Shown here: piece after piece, positions 8,264-17,418 of the stretch | Layout: every line of letters starts with the position of its first letter | Position numbering within the stretch: position 1 is the stretch's first letter | Assembly (NCBI RefSeq): GCF_036924595.1 | Contig: NZ_JAZHRV010000001.1 | Span: 5,890,001 to 5,954,000 of the forward strand | Direction: 5' to 3' | DNA from: Bradyrhizobium algeriense | GTDB lineage: Bacteria; Pseudomonadota; Alphaproteobacteria; Rhizobiales; Xanthobacteraceae | DNA length: 64,000 nucleotides | The notes under the pieces: model-generated | The model's database searches: none | What the model was told of the DNA's origin: nothing | Seen by the model: the letters and a program-made list of their open reading frames with translations, nothing else | Program-made: the position numbers and the translations under genes

Positions 8264-8813
8264 AACCTCGCAAAAACACGAACTCCGTATCGTCATATGC
8301 GCGGCGTTCCAGTTCCTCGAAACCATCGGGCGCGGCGAACGCCGCGGCCTTCGCCTCCTCCACCACCAGCAGCGCACTCCGAGCGAGCCAGCCGCCATCG
8401 CGCAGCGAGACGAGTGCCTTGTCCGCGAGTCCCTTGCCGTAGGGCGGATCGAGAAAGGCCAGCGAGAACGGCTCCATCGGATGCGCCGGACCGAGATTGG
8501 TGGCATCGCGGCGATAGACTTTTGTCACGCCGCCCAAACCCAGCGCCTCGACATTGTTGCGCAACAACGCACGCGCTTCGGCGCCGTTGTCGACGAACAG
8601 CGTGAACGCCGCGCCACGCGACACCGCCTCGATGCCGAGCGCGCCGGTGCCGGCAAACAGGTCGAGCACGCGCGCGCCTTCGATCGGATCATCGTAGGCG
8701 TGGATCAGGATGTTGAACACGGACTCGCGTAAACGATCCGCCGTCGGGCGGATCGCCTGCGAGGATGGCGAGGCCAGATTACGGCCCTTCAATCGTCCGC
8801 CGACGACGCGCAT
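8259..8813 (-). CDS. rsmD: 16S rRNA (guanine(966)-N(2))-methyltransferase RsmD
   Basis: 184-residue Rossmann-fold SAM-dependent methyltransferase that modifies G966 of 16S rRNA on the assembled 30S head. Visible signatures: N-terminal MRVVGGRLKGRNL, PTADRLRESVFNIL, the SAM motif DLFAGTGALGIEA (about residues 50-62), and the catalytic FLDPPYG (about 118-124), which is the DPPY class for exocyclic amine methylation. The last codons and the stop fall inside a dispersed repeat. The gene follows the pseudouridine synthase gene by seven bases on the same strand, so the two rRNA-modification enzymes are probably cotranscribed. Confidence 0.96.
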   Translation of the reverse strand: MRVVGGRLKGRNLASPSSQAIRPTADRLRESVFNILIHAYDDPIEGARVLDLFAGTGALGIEAVSRGAAFTLFVDNGAEARALLRNNVEALGLGGVTKVYRRDATNLGPAHPMEPFSLAFLDPPYGKGLADKALVSLRDGGWLARSALLVVEEAKAAAFAAPDGFEELERRAYDDTEFVFLRGS

Positions 8814-8820
8814 CGTCCAG

Positions 8821-10986
8821 CTACTCGTCCCGCGGCGTCAAATCGCGCTTGCCGTGATAGCCGCGCTTGGGGCGGCGCGGCGGGCCGTAGCCGTTGGCCT
8901 CTTCCTCGTTGCGGGCACGGGCCTCCTCGCTGCCGGTGCGCTGCACCAGCACGCGGCGGCCCTTGCGGTCGGCGATCAGTGCGCTTTTCCCGGCCGGCTT
9001 GAACGGCTTCTTGCCGCGCGGCGCGGCGGCCTCTTCGTCGTCCGACTTTTCGTCAGATTTTTCGCCCGGCATCGGCCGGTTGAAATCGGCGCCGGCGAGC
9101 GTTGCGATCTTCTCACCGAGCTGCTCGCGCAGCACGCGCGTCTTGACCTCCTCGACCTGGCCCTCGGCAAGTTCGCCGAGCTGGAACGGCCCGTAGGAAA
9201 CCCGGATCAGGCGGTTCACCTCGAGGCCGAGATGGGCCATGACGTTGCGGACCTCGCGGTTCTTGCCTTCGCGGATCGCAAACACCAGCCAGACATTGGC
9301 GCCCTGGTCGCGCTCCAGCGTCGCATCGATCGACCCGTATTTGACGCCGTCGACCTCGACGCCCTTCTTCAGTTCGTCGAGCTGCGCCTGCGTGACCTCG
9401 CCATGGGCGCGGACGCGATAGCGCCGCAGCCAGCCGGTGTCAGGCAATTCGAGCGCGCGCGCCAGCCCGCCATCATTGGTCAGCAGCAGCAGCCCCTCGG
9501 TGTTGAAGTCGAGCCGGCCGATCGAGATCAGCCGCGGCAAGCCTTCCGGCAGATTGTCGAACACCGTCGGCCGTCCCTCGGGGTCGGCATGCGTGGTCAT
9601 CAGACCGCGCGGCTTGTGATACATGAACAGCCGCGTGCGCTCGCGCGGCGGCAGCACCTTGCCGTCGACGGCGATGGTGTCGTTGGCGGTGACGTCGAGC
9701 GCCGGCGAATTGATGACGCGGCCGTTGACGGTGACGCGGCCCTGCGTGATCCATTCCTCGGCATCGCGGCGCGAGGCCAGCCCAGCGCGGGAAACCACCT
9801 TGGCGATGCGCTCGCCGGATTTCTTGACGCGTGGCGGCTGCGGCGCGCGCTTGTCGAATTCAGGTTGGCGCTCGCGATAAGCGCCACGGCCGCCGAACGC
9901 CGGACGCTTTGCAAAAATCTTGCTGTCGTCCTCGTTCTCGCGACGCGGCCGATCGTCACCCGCTTCACTGCGCGGATGCTCCTGCCAGTCGGTGCGGCCG
10001 GCCGGCCTCCCAGGGTCGCCCTCGCGATCCCGGCGGGGACGGTCGAATTTCGGGCGATCCTCGCGCGCACGCGAAAACCGCGGACGCTCATCGTCGCCGC
10101 GGTCGTCGCGGGATCGATCGAAGCGCGGCTTGTCGAAATTGCGCGCACCGGCACGGGCGGGACGGGAATCGCGCTCGCCGCGATCCTCGCGCTTCTGCCA
10201 CGGCTTTGAATCGCCGCGGTCCCGACCACGATCGGGACGGTCACCAAAATCCTTTCGCGGGCCGCGATCGGGCGCACCGCGCGAAAACTTCTTGTCACCG
10301 CCAAATTTTCTCTCAGGCCGATCACCACGGGGGCGATCGCCATCGCGCGGGGGGCGGGCACTAAAGGGCCGATCGCCACGCGGACGGTCGCTGTCTTTAC
10401 GAAAACCTTCGCCGCGCGGCGCATAGGGCCGCTTCTCGCCACCGCCTTCTCGCGGGGTATAGGGCTTCTTGTCGCCAAATTTTCGATCGGAGAAACGTCC
10501 CGCCGGACGCACATCATCGCGATCCCTAGGGTCGCTCTTGCGATCCCAGCGCGGGGGGCGGTCGTCCCGATTAAAGTTCGGCCGGTCGCCGCGCGGCTTG
10601 AACGAACGCTTCTCGCCACCGCCACGATCTTCACGCGGCTTGAACGAACGCTTTTCACCATCGTCACTGCGTGACGGGCGGCCAGCAAACGGCCGATCGC
10701 CGCGCGGACGCGGCGCGTCGCCAAAGTCCCGGCGCGGCGGACGATCATCGCCGTCCCGCTTGCCGGCGTAAGGTTTTCCGCCGCCGGCATAAGGCTTCTT
10801 GCCAAACGACCTCGCACCGTCGGACTTTCCGGCATAGGGACGCCGCTCGCCGTCGTCCTTCCCAGCAAACCCGCGCTTGGCGAACTTCTTTTCAGGCCCC
10901 CTCGCCGCCCCGGAGCGGCCTTTGCCGCCGGACGGCCGGTCACGCCGGCCGCGGGAATCGTTGTTTTTGTCGCTATCGCGGGGCAT
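8821..10986 (-). CDS. RluB/RsuA-family rRNA pseudouridine synthase with a long basic disordered N-terminus
   Basis: Isomerises uridine to pseudouridine in rRNA. From the ATG at 10986 (GAGAG upstream; a frame opening at 11043 is less likely) the protein has 721 residues, far above the usual 250-300. Residues 1 to about 385 are dominated by Arg, Asp, Gly, Lys and Pro with imperfect repeats such as GEKRSFKPRGDR and DRPRGDRPF. Then come an S4 RNA-binding domain (about 388-450, RIAKVVSRAGLASRRDAEEW) and the synthase domain with catalytic D493 in GRLDFNTEGLLLLTNDG. A basic tail follows. It is upstream of rsmD on the same strand. The extension probably binds RNA or ribosomal particles; this is inference. 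Confidence 0.93.
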   Translation of the reverse strand: MPRDSDKNNDSRGRRDRPSGGKGRSGAARGPEKKFAKRGFAGKDDGERRPYAGKSDGARSFGKKPYAGGGKPYAGKRDGDDRPPRRDFGDAPRPRGDRPFAGRPSRSDDGEKRSFKPREDRGGGEKRSFKPRGDRPNFNRDDRPPRWDRKSDPRDRDDVRPAGRFSDRKFGDKKPYTPREGGGEKRPYAPRGEGFRKDSDRPRGDRPFSARPPRDGDRPRGDRPERKFGGDKKFSRGAPDRGPRKDFGDRPDRGRDRGDSKPWQKREDRGERDSRPARAGARNFDKPRFDRSRDDRGDDERPRFSRAREDRPKFDRPRRDREGDPGRPAGRTDWQEHPRSEAGDDRPRRENEDDSKIFAKRPAFGGRGAYRERQPEFDKRAPQPPRVKKSGERIAKVVSRAGLASRRDAEEWITQGRVTVNGRVINSPALDVTANDTIAVDGKVLPPRERTRLFMYHKPRGLMTTHADPEGRPTVFDNLPEGLPRLISIGRLDFNTEGLLLLTNDGGLARALELPDTGWLRRYRVRAHGEVTQAQLDELKKGVEVDGVKYGSIDATLERDQGANVWLVFAIREGKNREVRNVMAHLGLEVNRLIRVSYGPFQLGELAEGQVEEVKTRVLREQLGEKIATLAGADFNRPMPGEKSDEKSDDEEAAAPRGKKPFKPAGKSALIADRKGRRVLVQRTGSEEARARNEEEANGYGPPRRPKRGYHGKRDLTPRDE

Positions 10987-11138
10987 GAATGGTCTCTCGG
11001 TACAGGTAAAATGGCTATCAGGCGGATGCGGATGGGCTGTCAAAGCGGAAACGCGCGCGCGCTTCGCTCAAGGCGCATTCTCACGCAAAACCGGCATCCA
11101 CGTTTGCTGAAGGCGCAGCTAGTAGCAGGTTTCTTCCG

Positions 11139-11597
11139 ATGATACGAGGCATGACTGCCCCTTCTTTCATGGATTTGGCGCTGAAAACGGCCGAAAACGC
11201 CGGAAAAGCGGGCGAAGTTCCGATCGGATGCGTGATTGTCAGGGGTTACGAGGTCATCGCCACCGCCGGCAACCGGACGCTGACCGACCGCGACCCGACG
11301 GCGCATGCCGAAATTCTGGCGATCCGGCAGGCCGCCGAGGCCATCGGCACCGAGCGGCTGGTCGATTGCGACCTCTACGTTACCCTGGAGCCCTGCACCA
11401 TGTGCGCGGGCGCGATCTCGTTTGCCCGGATCCGCCGGCTCTATTACGGCGCCGCCGACCCCAAGGGCGGCGCGGTGGATTCCGGGGTGCGGTTCTTTGC
11501 GCAGCCGACCTGCCACCACGTGCCGGAGGTTTATTCGGCGGTAGGCGAGACCGAAGCGGCGACGCTGCTGAAGGAGTTTTTCAAGGTGAGGCGGTAG
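11139..11597 (+). CDS. tadA: tRNA-specific adenosine deaminase TadA
   Basis: Deaminates A34 to inosine in tRNA-Arg(ACG). A cytidine-deaminase-fold zinc enzyme of 152 residues, with zinc ligand and proton-shuttle motif H56-A-E58 (PTAHAEILAI) and the second motif P85-C86-T-M-C89. EVPIGCVIV and the C-terminal segment GAADPKGGAVDSG are typical of TadA. Two in-frame ATGs (11139 and 11151) are possible starts. It is transcribed divergently from the pseudouridine synthase gene. Confidence 0.93.
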   Translation: MIRGMTAPSFMDLALKTAENAGKAGEVPIGCVIVRGYEVIATAGNRTLTDRDPTAHAEILAIRQAAEAIGTERLVDCDLYVTLEPCTMCAGAISFARIRRLYYGAADPKGGAVDSGVRFFAQPTCHHVPEVYSAVGETEAATLLKEFFKVRR

Positions 11598-11604
11598 GCC
11601 ACTC

Positions 11605-11717
11605 CGTCATTGCGAGCGCAGCGAAGCAATCCATGCCTCGACACGGGGAATAGATGGATTGCTTCGTCGCTCCGCTCCCTTGCGCAAACGCTTCGCGTTT
11701 GTCGCAGGCAATGACGT
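11605..11717. repeat. Dispersed palindromic repeat, 'CGTCATTGCGAGCG' family
   Basis: Arms CGTCATTGCGAGCGCAGCG and the complementary GGCAATGACG, with inner AAGCAATCCAT and ATGGATTGCTT. It is interrupted on the right by GCAAACGCTTCGCGTTTG. It lies between convergent tadA and the dehalogenase gene. A second copy is at 26971-27053. Confidence 0.88.
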
Positions 11718-11735
11718 GGAGAGGTCCGTGTCAAC

Positions 11736-12641
11736 TCACGCCGCCAGAAAAAACTCCCGCAACAACTTCGCCGTCACGTCCGGATTCTCCTCCGTCAGGA
11801 AGTGCCCGGAGTCCACTGGCGCCCCGCTCACATTGGTCGCCCATTTCTTCCACGTATCGAGCGGCGTCGTTGCGGCACTCGCAACCCCGGCATCGCCCCA
11901 CAGCGCCAGCATCGGAACCGTGATCTTCTTGCCGGCATCAAAATCGGCCTTGTCGATCTCGTAATCCGCATAGGCGCCCGCGCGGTAGTCTTCGCACATC
12001 GCGTGAATACGAGAGGGATCGCGGAACGGCGCGAGGTAATGCTCCAGCGCGCGCGGATCGATGGCGTCGAGCGTCTTCGATTTTGTCTGGCTCGCCATCT
12101 TCTCCTTGAGGAAAAACTCTCCATGACCCGAGATCAGCGTCTCCGGCAGCGGATAAGGCTGCGCCAGGAACGCCCAGTGGTAGATCTTCAGCGCGGAAAG
12201 CCGGTTCAGTCTCTCCCAGTAATCATAGGTCGGCGCGATATCGAGCACGGCGAGCCTCGACAGCCGGCCGGGATGATCGAGCGCCAACCGGTACGACACG
12301 CGCCCGCCGCGGTCGTGACCGGCAAGCGCGAAATGCACATGGCCGAGTTGCTCCATCGCCTCCACCATCGCTCTTGCCATCGCGCGTTTGGTGTAGGGCG
12401 TGTGGTACTCGTCGCTGCGCGGCATGTCCGACCAGCCATAGCCCGGCAGGTCGGCGATGATCAGTGTGAACTGGTCCGCCAGCTGCGGCGCCACCGGATG
12501 CCACATCACATGCGTCGACGAAAACCCGTGCAGCAGCAACAGCGGCGGACCCTTGCCGCCGACGCGGGCAAAGATGCGGCCCGACGAAGTATTGATCCAT
12601 TCGGAGGCGTATCCGGGAAACAGATCAGCAAGATCGGGCAT
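11736..12641 (-). CDS. Fluoroacetate dehalogenase-like alpha/beta hydrolase
   Basis: 301-residue alpha/beta hydrolase. Every functional residue I know from the R. palustris fluoroacetate dehalogenase RPA1163 is at the same number here: nucleophile D110 with R111 and R114 ([11 protein letters not shown]), acid D134, fluoride pocket H155, W156 and Y219, and base H280 (DSGHF). It would hydrolyse fluoroacetate to glycolate. One difference is the oxyanion-loop segment, which reads H38-G-F-S-S-T-H rather than the HGFPQTH I remember. The substrate may be other haloacetates. It is divergent from an acyl-CoA dehydrogenase gene. Confidence 0.85.
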   Translation of the reverse strand: MPDLADLFPGYASEWINTSSGRIFARVGGKGPPLLLLHGFSSTHVMWHPVAPQLADQFTLIIADLPGYGWSDMPRSDEYHTPYTKRAMARAMVEAMEQLGHVHFALAGHDRGGRVSYRLALDHPGRLSRLAVLDIAPTYDYWERLNRLSALKIYHWAFLAQPYPLPETLISGHGEFFLKEKMASQTKSKTLDAIDPRALEHYLAPFRDPSRIHAMCEDYRAGAYADYEIDKADFDAGKKITVPMLALWGDAGVASAATTPLDTWKKWATNVSGAPVDSGHFLTEENPDVTAKLLREFFLAA

Positions 12642-12767
12642 GGGTGCGCTCCCTCGTGGGCTGCTTCTATTGCTTCAAACTTTGTTTGCCGTTGCCGCTG
12701 GCAGACCGGAGGTTTATGCCATCCTTCAAGTCCGACCAACAGGAACAAGAACCGAGGAAACCGTCAG

Positions 12768-14000
12768 ATGTCGATCGATTTCGAAATCCCGGCCGAAGCC
12801 AAGGCGATCCGCGAAAAAGTCCGCCAATGGGTGCACGACGAGTGCATCCCAGCGGAAAAGGAACTCGATACCAAGCCGCTCGCCGAAGTGCTCGGCCCGC
12901 TCCGGGCCAAGGCCCGCGCGCGCGGCCTGTGGTGCCCGTGGGTGCCGAAGGAATATGGCGGCATGGGCCTCGGTCCGCTGGCGAACGCGCTGGTGCAGAT
13001 GGAGCTCGGCGAAAGCATGCTCGGCGCGCTCTCGATGAACACGCAGGGGCCCGACGACGCCTCGATGATGACGATCCTTGCCCACGGCACCGAATATCAG
13101 AAGGAGAAGTTCCTTAAACCCCTGCTCAACGGCGACAAGCGCATCTGTTTCTCAATGACCGAGAAGGCCGCCGGCGCCGACGCCACCGGCATGCAGACCA
13201 CCGCGGTGAAGGACGGCAACGAGAATTACGTCCTCAACGGCGAGAAGTGGTTTTCGTCCTCGGCCAGCGTCGCCGACATGGCGCTTGTCATGGCCAAGAC
13301 CGATCCGAACGCGCCACGGCACAGGCAGTATTCGACATTCCTCGTCGAGCTGCCGAACCCCGGCTACAAGATCAAGCGCAACGTCGCCAACATGGCGATC
13401 GAGGGACCGCATGACGATGTGATTCACGGCGGCCACTCCGAAATAGAGATCAGGGACCTGAAAGTGCCGGCCGACAATCTGGTCGGCGGCGAGGGCAACG
13501 GTTTTGCCATGGGCCAGCACCGCCTCGCCTATGGCCGCCTGCGGCATGGCATGCACAATGTCGCCAAGGCGCAGCGCGCGCTCGATATGGCGGTTGCCCA
13601 CATCACCAAGCGCTCGACCTTCGGCCAGTTGCTTGCCGACCGGCAAGCCGTCCAGTTCATGCTCGCGGACTGCGCCGAGCAACTCTACATCGGCCGCCTG
13701 ATGCTGCTGCACATCGCCTACAAGGCGGAAAAGGGCCTCGATATCAGGCAGGAAAACTCGATCGCAAAAATCTTCCACGCGCACATGGTGCACAAGGTGA
13801 TCGACACCGCGATCCAGCTCCACGGCGCGCTCGGCTTCAGCCAGGATACACCGCTCGCCAAATGGTACACCCAGGTGCGCGCGCAGCGGCTGGTCGACGG
13901 TCCGGACGAAGTACACAAGTGGAAGATCGGCAAGAACGTCATCAAGGCGTTCCGCGAGCACGGCACGACGGCGAGCGCAGTGGGCGGCGATTTGCTCTGA
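12768..14000 (+). CDS. Acyl-CoA dehydrogenase family protein
   Basis: FAD-dependent alpha,beta-dehydrogenation of an acyl-CoA. 410 residues from the ATG at 12768, preceded by GAGGAAA; the frame stays open much further upstream but that part is antisense to the dehalogenase. Domains are in order: N-terminal helical domain (about 5-125), middle beta domain with CFSMTEKAAGADATGMQT and WFSSSASVADMA, and C-terminal helical domain with HGMHNVAKAQRALDMAV and LHGALGFSQDTPLAKWY. The end RLVDGPDEVHKWKIGK resembles the ACAD10/11 subgroup rather than classical short/medium-chain enzymes. Substrate not determinable from sequence. Confidence 0.93.
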   Translation: MSIDFEIPAEAKAIREKVRQWVHDECIPAEKELDTKPLAEVLGPLRAKARARGLWCPWVPKEYGGMGLGPLANALVQMELGESMLGALSMNTQGPDDASMMTILAHGTEYQKEKFLKPLLNGDKRICFSMTEKAAGADATGMQTTAVKDGNENYVLNGEKWFSSSASVADMALVMAKTDPNAPRHRQYSTFLVELPNPGYKIKRNVANMAIEGPHDDVIHGGHSEIEIRDLKVPADNLVGGEGNGFAMGQHRLAYGRLRHGMHNVAKAQRALDMAVAHITKRSTFGQLLADRQAVQFMLADCAEQLYIGRLMLLHIAYKAEKGLDIRQENSIAKIFHAHMVHKVIDTAIQLHGALGFSQDTPLAKWYTQVRAQRLVDGPDEVHKWKIGKNVIKAFREHGTTASAVGGDLL

Positions 14001-14006
14001 CGACGG

Positions 14007-14096
14007 CGTAGGGTGGGCAAAGGCGCGAAGCGCCGTGCCCACCATTGCGGACTGAGATCGCTATGGTGGGCACGCTTCGCTTTGCCCACCCTACGC
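14007..14096. repeat. Dispersed palindromic repeat, 'GTAGGGTGGGCA' family
   Basis: GTAGGGTGGGCAAAGGCG at the left and GCTTTGCCCACCCTACG at the right, with inner GTGCCCACCAT and ATGGTGGGCAC. It sits between convergent acyl-CoA dehydrogenase and purD and could act as a bidirectional terminator. Confidence 0.92.
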
Positions 14097-14103
14097 GACC
14101 GAT

Positions 14104-15387
14104 CTAGCCCTTCGCCCTCTCCTGCTCTACAGCCTGCCAGGCGATGTCGCGGCGGCAGAAACCATCGGGCCATTTGATGCGATCCACCGCCTGATAGGCA
14201 CGCTGCTGGGCTTCCAGCACGGTCTTCCCCATGGCGCAGACATTCAGCACGCGCCCACCATTGGCGAGAATGGCGCCATCCTTCGCCACCGTGCCGGCAT
14301 GGAAGATTTCGACGCCCTCGATTTCGGCGGCGTCATCGAGGCCCTCGATGCGCGTGCCCTTCCTGTAGTCGCCGGGATAGCCGTTCGCCGCCATGACCAC
14401 CGTCAGCGCAGGCTCCGGATACCAACGCAGGTCGAAATGCTTCAGTTCTCCGTCGCAGGAGGCGAGAAACGCCGGCACGATGTCGGACATCATCCGCAGC
14501 ATCAGCACCTGGCATTCGGGATCGCCGAAGCGGACGTTGTATTCGAACAGTTTTGGTCCCTGCTCGGTCAACATTACGCCGGCGTAGAGTACGCCGCGGA
14601 ACGGCGTGCCGCGCGCCTTCATACCCGCAACGGTCGGCAGGATGATCCGCGCCATGATCTGGTCGTGAATTTCTGAAGTCACGAACGGCGTCGGCGAATA
14701 GGCGCCCATGCCGCCGGTGTTCGGTCCCTCGTCGTGATCGAACACGCGCTTGTGGTCCTGGGCGGATGCCAGCGCAATCGCGGTCTCGCCGTCGCACAGC
14801 GCGAAGAAGCTGATCTCGCGGCCCGCGAGAAATTCCTCGATCACGACTTCAGTGCCGGCCGCGCCGAACACGCCGTCGAACATCATGGCGATGGCCGCCT
14901 CGGCTTCATCAAGCGTTTTGGCGACGACGACGCCCTTGCCGGCGGCCAGGCCATCCGCCTTGACCACGATCGGCGCGCCCTGCGCGCGCACGTAAGCCAG
15001 CGCATCGTCAGCCGTCGTGAAGCGGCCATAGGCGCCGGTCGGAATGTTGAACTCTGTGCAGAGCGCCTTGGTGAAACCCTTGGAGCCCTCGAGCTGGGCG
15101 GCCTGCTTGCCCGGTCCGAACGCCTTGATGCCGGCGTCCGCGAGATCGTCGACGATGCCGGCCGCGAGCGGCGTCTCCGGGCCGACCACGATCAGATCGA
15201 CCGCGTTTCGCTTGCAGAAATCGATCACCGCCGGATGGTCCGCGATATCCAGCGCCACGCACTCGGCTTCCCGCGCGATCCCGGCATTGCCCGGCGCGCA
15301 CCACAGCTTGGTCAGCAGCGGGGAAGCGGCGATCTTCCATGCGAGAGCGTGTTCGCGGCCGCCGGAACCGAGCAGAAGGATGTTCAT
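14104..15387 (-). CDS. purD: Phosphoribosylamine--glycine ligase (GAR synthetase)
   Basis: Second step of purine synthesis: joins glycine to phosphoribosylamine using ATP. 427 residues from the ATG at 15387; a frame open to 15450 adds residues that do not resemble the family. The N-terminal [19 protein letters not shown] is the family signature, followed by [16 protein letters not shown], then the ATP-grasp core ([19 protein letters not shown], about residues 138-156) and the C-terminal metal-binding segment with [16 protein letters not shown] (about 281-296). It stands alone as usual for purD. Confidence 0.97.
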   Translation of the reverse strand: MNILLLGSGGREHALAWKIAASPLLTKLWCAPGNAGIAREAECVALDIADHPAVIDFCKRNAVDLIVVGPETPLAAGIVDDLADAGIKAFGPGKQAAQLEGSKGFTKALCTEFNIPTGAYGRFTTADDALAYVRAQGAPIVVKADGLAAGKGVVVAKTLDEAEAAIAMMFDGVFGAAGTEVVIEEFLAGREISFFALCDGETAIALASAQDHKRVFDHDEGPNTGGMGAYSPTPFVTSEIHDQIMARIILPTVAGMKARGTPFRGVLYAGVMLTEQGPKLFEYNVRFGDPECQVLMLRMMSDIVPAFLASCDGELKHFDLRWYPEPALTVVMAANGYPGDYRKGTRIEGLDDAAEIEGVEIFHAGTVAKDGAILANGGRVLNVCAMGKTVLEAQQRAYQAVDRIKWPDGFCRRDIAWQAVEQERAKG

Positions 15388-15495
15388 GACAAGAGCCAGA
15401 TGCGGGGATGAGATGCGGCTTCGGTCGCACAAAACGCCCCCTCGCCGCAAGGGGACCGGACGGCAGAATAGCCGTTGTGCAGAGGTGTTTCGGCG

Positions 15496-15798
15496 CTATT
15501 TGCCTCCCGCGGCGGCGATGATCTCCTGCAGCATCGCGACATGGCGGGCAAAAGCGCCCCGCCCCGCTGCGGTCGCGGTCACCGTGGTCTGCGGCTTCTT
15601 GCCGACAAAAGCCTTTTCAACCGCGACATAGCCGGCCTTTGACAACGTCTCGATATGGGCGCCGAGATTGCCGTCGGTGGCCCCCGTCAGCTTTTTCAGC
15701 CGTGCGAATTCGAGCCCCGCACCCGATGGCAATGCATTCAGCGCCGCCATGATTCGCAGCCGCAGCGGCTGGTGAATGATGTCATCGAGCCCGGTCAT
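15496..15798 (-). CDS. Winged-helix DNA-binding transcriptional regulator
   Basis: 100-residue single-domain regulator of the ArsR/MarR-like winged-helix type. It begins MTGLDDIIHQPLRLRIMAAL, has a recognition helix region LKKLTGATDGNLGAHIETL (about residues 34-52), and a wing with VAVEKAFVGKKPQTTVTAT. The ATG at 15798 is preceded by GGAG and lies next to the TGA of the upstream membrane-protein gene, so the pair is translationally coupled. No effector-binding Cys or His pair is obvious. It may control the upstream membrane protein. Confidence 0.88.
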   Translation of the reverse strand: MTGLDDIIHQPLRLRIMAALNALPSGAGLEFARLKKLTGATDGNLGAHIETLSKAGYVAVEKAFVGKKPQTTVTATAAGRGAFARHVAMLQEIIAAAGGK

Positions 15799-15799
15799 A

Positions 15800-16360
15800 T
15801 CAGCTCCGGCGCATCCACAAGCCCCCGAGGATAAGCCCGCCGCCGTCGACAAAGGCCATCCAGAGGTCGAACCAGTCGCCGGCCCAGAAATAGCCCGCTA
15901 GCGCCAGTGCGCTGATGGAGAGACCGATCACGACAAAGGCGTGGCCGAACCAGAGTCCGGCGATGATGTAGAGCAGCATGAAATAGATCGGCCAGAACGT
16001 GCCCATCTGGCGCGGCGTGAAGTGGCCGAGCACACTCGTGCAGAGGAAACCAAAGGCGAAGAACAGCACGAATGCGATCAGCATCCTGAAATCGAAGGTG
16101 CGGATACCGGTCTTGCGATATCCGAAGGCGCTGATCGCAAACGATCCCGCGACGCCGGCGACGTTCAGCGCGGCCCAGAAATAGCCGGCCTGGCGCGGCA
16201 GCAGAAACGAGCCGAGATAGCCGGCAAATACCAGCGCGCCCCACATGATCAGCATCAGGCTTGCGAGATTGTAGATCCGCGATTGCCGGACGCGGCGCGT
16301 CATCTCGTTGATTTCGGCGAGCGCCTCAGTGGCCTCGCGGCTGTCGATCATGTTGCGCAT
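15800..16360 (-). CDS. Multi-spanning membrane protein paired with a winged-helix regulator
   Basis: 186 residues with a short cytoplasmic N-terminus (REATEALAEINEMTRRVRQSR, likely helical) and then about five to six hydrophobic helices from residue 30 on (LASLMLIMWGALVFAGYLG, AALNVAGVAGSFAISAFGY, MLIAFVLFFAFGFLCTSVLG, IYFMLLYIIAGLWFGHAFVV, ISALALAGYFWAGDWF). No catalytic motif is visible. An alternative start is the ATG at 16351. The regulator follows immediately, a pairing that suggests a regulated membrane function such as a sensor or small transporter. Function not recognised. Confidence 0.75.
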   Translation of the reverse strand: MRNMIDSREATEALAEINEMTRRVRQSRIYNLASLMLIMWGALVFAGYLGSFLLPRQAGYFWAALNVAGVAGSFAISAFGYRKTGIRTFDFRMLIAFVLFFAFGFLCTSVLGHFTPRQMGTFWPIYFMLLYIIAGLWFGHAFVVIGLSISALALAGYFWAGDWFDLWMAFVDGGGLILGGLWMRRS

Positions 16361-16368
16361 CCCCGCCG

Positions 16369-17379
16369 CTATGACCCTGCCATGGCGCGCGTGGCAACAT
16401 CTTCAGCGATGATGGATACCGCCTTCGGCGCGGCGACGATACCCATGTGGTTGATGCCGTCGAGCACCTTGACGTCGACCGCGACCTTCGCGCCACGCAC
16501 GGCCTCAGTATATTTTTCCGAAAACATCAATTCGTCGTCGGCGCCGGAGATGATCGTGAGCGGTTTTGTCGCGGCGGCGAGATCGCGGCGGAAATCGCCC
16601 CGCACCGCAAAGTTGCGCATCAACCGGTCGGTATAGGTCGACACCAGCGTCTTTTCGGAGTTCGGCGGCACCGCGAGCGCCAGCACCGGCAGCGCCTCAC
16701 AGCAGGTGATGCCGATCGCGCGCAGCGCCAGCAGGCCGATGATGCGCGGGATATCGGCGCGAGCCCAGCCGCCGGAACTCGGCCGGGTGGAGGGAGCATC
16801 GTAGCCGAGATAGGGCGCGAGCAGCACGAAGCGCTCGAACAGGTTCTGGATCGGCGAGCCGGCCACGCGCAGCGCAAAGCCGCCGCCGGACGAATGACCG
16901 ACCAGGGTCAGCGGCGCTGACGGCATGGTGTTGCGCAACACCGCGACGAAATCGGCGAGATCGTCTTCAAGCTGGCCGACATAGCCGATATCGCCACGCG
17001 TGCCTGACGTGCCGTGGCCGCGTATATCGACGGCAAAGGTTTCCACGCCGTGCGCAGCCAGGCCCTGCGACAGCGCGTGGATGGTGCCGCCGCTGGAGCC
17101 GGAGGATCCGTGGATCACGATCGCCACGCGCCCCGTCGGCGCGCCGCCCGCGCCATAATGGCGGAAGCCGAGCCATGTGCCGTCGCGGGCCTGGAACCGC
17201 TCAATCGCAGGCAGGCTGGAAAGATCGACGCTGGCTCGCGCCCGCGAGATCGCTTGCAGCTCCGGCAGCGGCTGCAGCGGGGTTGCCAGCAGGGCCAACA
17301 CCACCAGCGCCAGCACGCCGACGCCGCACAGGACCCATTTCAGGAGGCTGACGGACCCGCGGATCAGGAATTTGAACAT
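16369..17379 (-). CDS. Membrane-anchored alpha/beta hydrolase (lysophospholipase-like)
   Basis: 336 residues. An N-terminal hydrophobic anchor (about 11-33, LLKWVLCGVGVLALVVLALL) precedes a hydrolase fold. The oxyanion segment is IHGSSGSSGG (about 89-98), the nucleophile elbow G161-H-S163-S-G, the acid probably in TIISGADDELMF, and the base histidine in GINHMG. DIRGHGTSG is typical of lysophospholipase or monoglyceride lipase relatives. It is the first gene of a short minus-strand run with the membrane protein and regulator (8-base gap). A strong palindrome lies just upstream of its start. Confidence 0.85.
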   Translation of the reverse strand: MFKFLIRGSVSLLKWVLCGVGVLALVVLALLATPLQPLPELQAISRARASVDLSSLPAIERFQARDGTWLGFRHYGAGGAPTGRVAIVIHGSSGSSGGTIHALSQGLAAHGVETFAVDIRGHGTSGTRGDIGYVGQLEDDLADFVAVLRNTMPSAPLTLVGHSSGGGFALRVAGSPIQNLFERFVLLAPYLGYDAPSTRPSSGGWARADIPRIIGLLALRAIGITCCEALPVLALAVPPNSEKTLVSTYTDRLMRNFAVRGDFRRDLAAATKPLTIISGADDELMFSEKYTEAVRGAKVAVDVKVLDGINHMGIVAAPKAVSIIAEDVATRAMAGS

Positions 17380-17400
17380 CGCCTCGCCTCTTCAGAAAGA

Positions 17401-17418
17401 ATACAGAGAACTCTGTAT
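17401..17418. promoter_or_regulatory. Perfect 18-base palindromic operator candidate
   Basis: ATACAGAG-AA-CTCTGTAT, 22 bases upstream of the hydrolase start at 17379, followed at 17420-17427 by a further half-site ACAGAGTA. The form (8-base arms, short centre) is typical of TetR-type operators. No TetR gene is in the window. Confidence 0.6.

Noticed and set aside
8710..10209. A 499-codon plus-strand frame
   Set aside because: Antisense to the pseudouridine synthase gene, whose S4 and catalytic motifs are unambiguous.
11605..11717. Possible CRISPR or mobile-element terminal repeat
   Set aside because: It is a single palindromic dispersed element, with no spacers, transposase or target duplication. 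The same applies to the other repeat families.
11802..12767. Long N-terminal extension of the acyl-CoA dehydrogenase frame
   Set aside because: Runs antisense through the dehalogenase gene; the family N-terminus and the ribosome site place the start at 12768.
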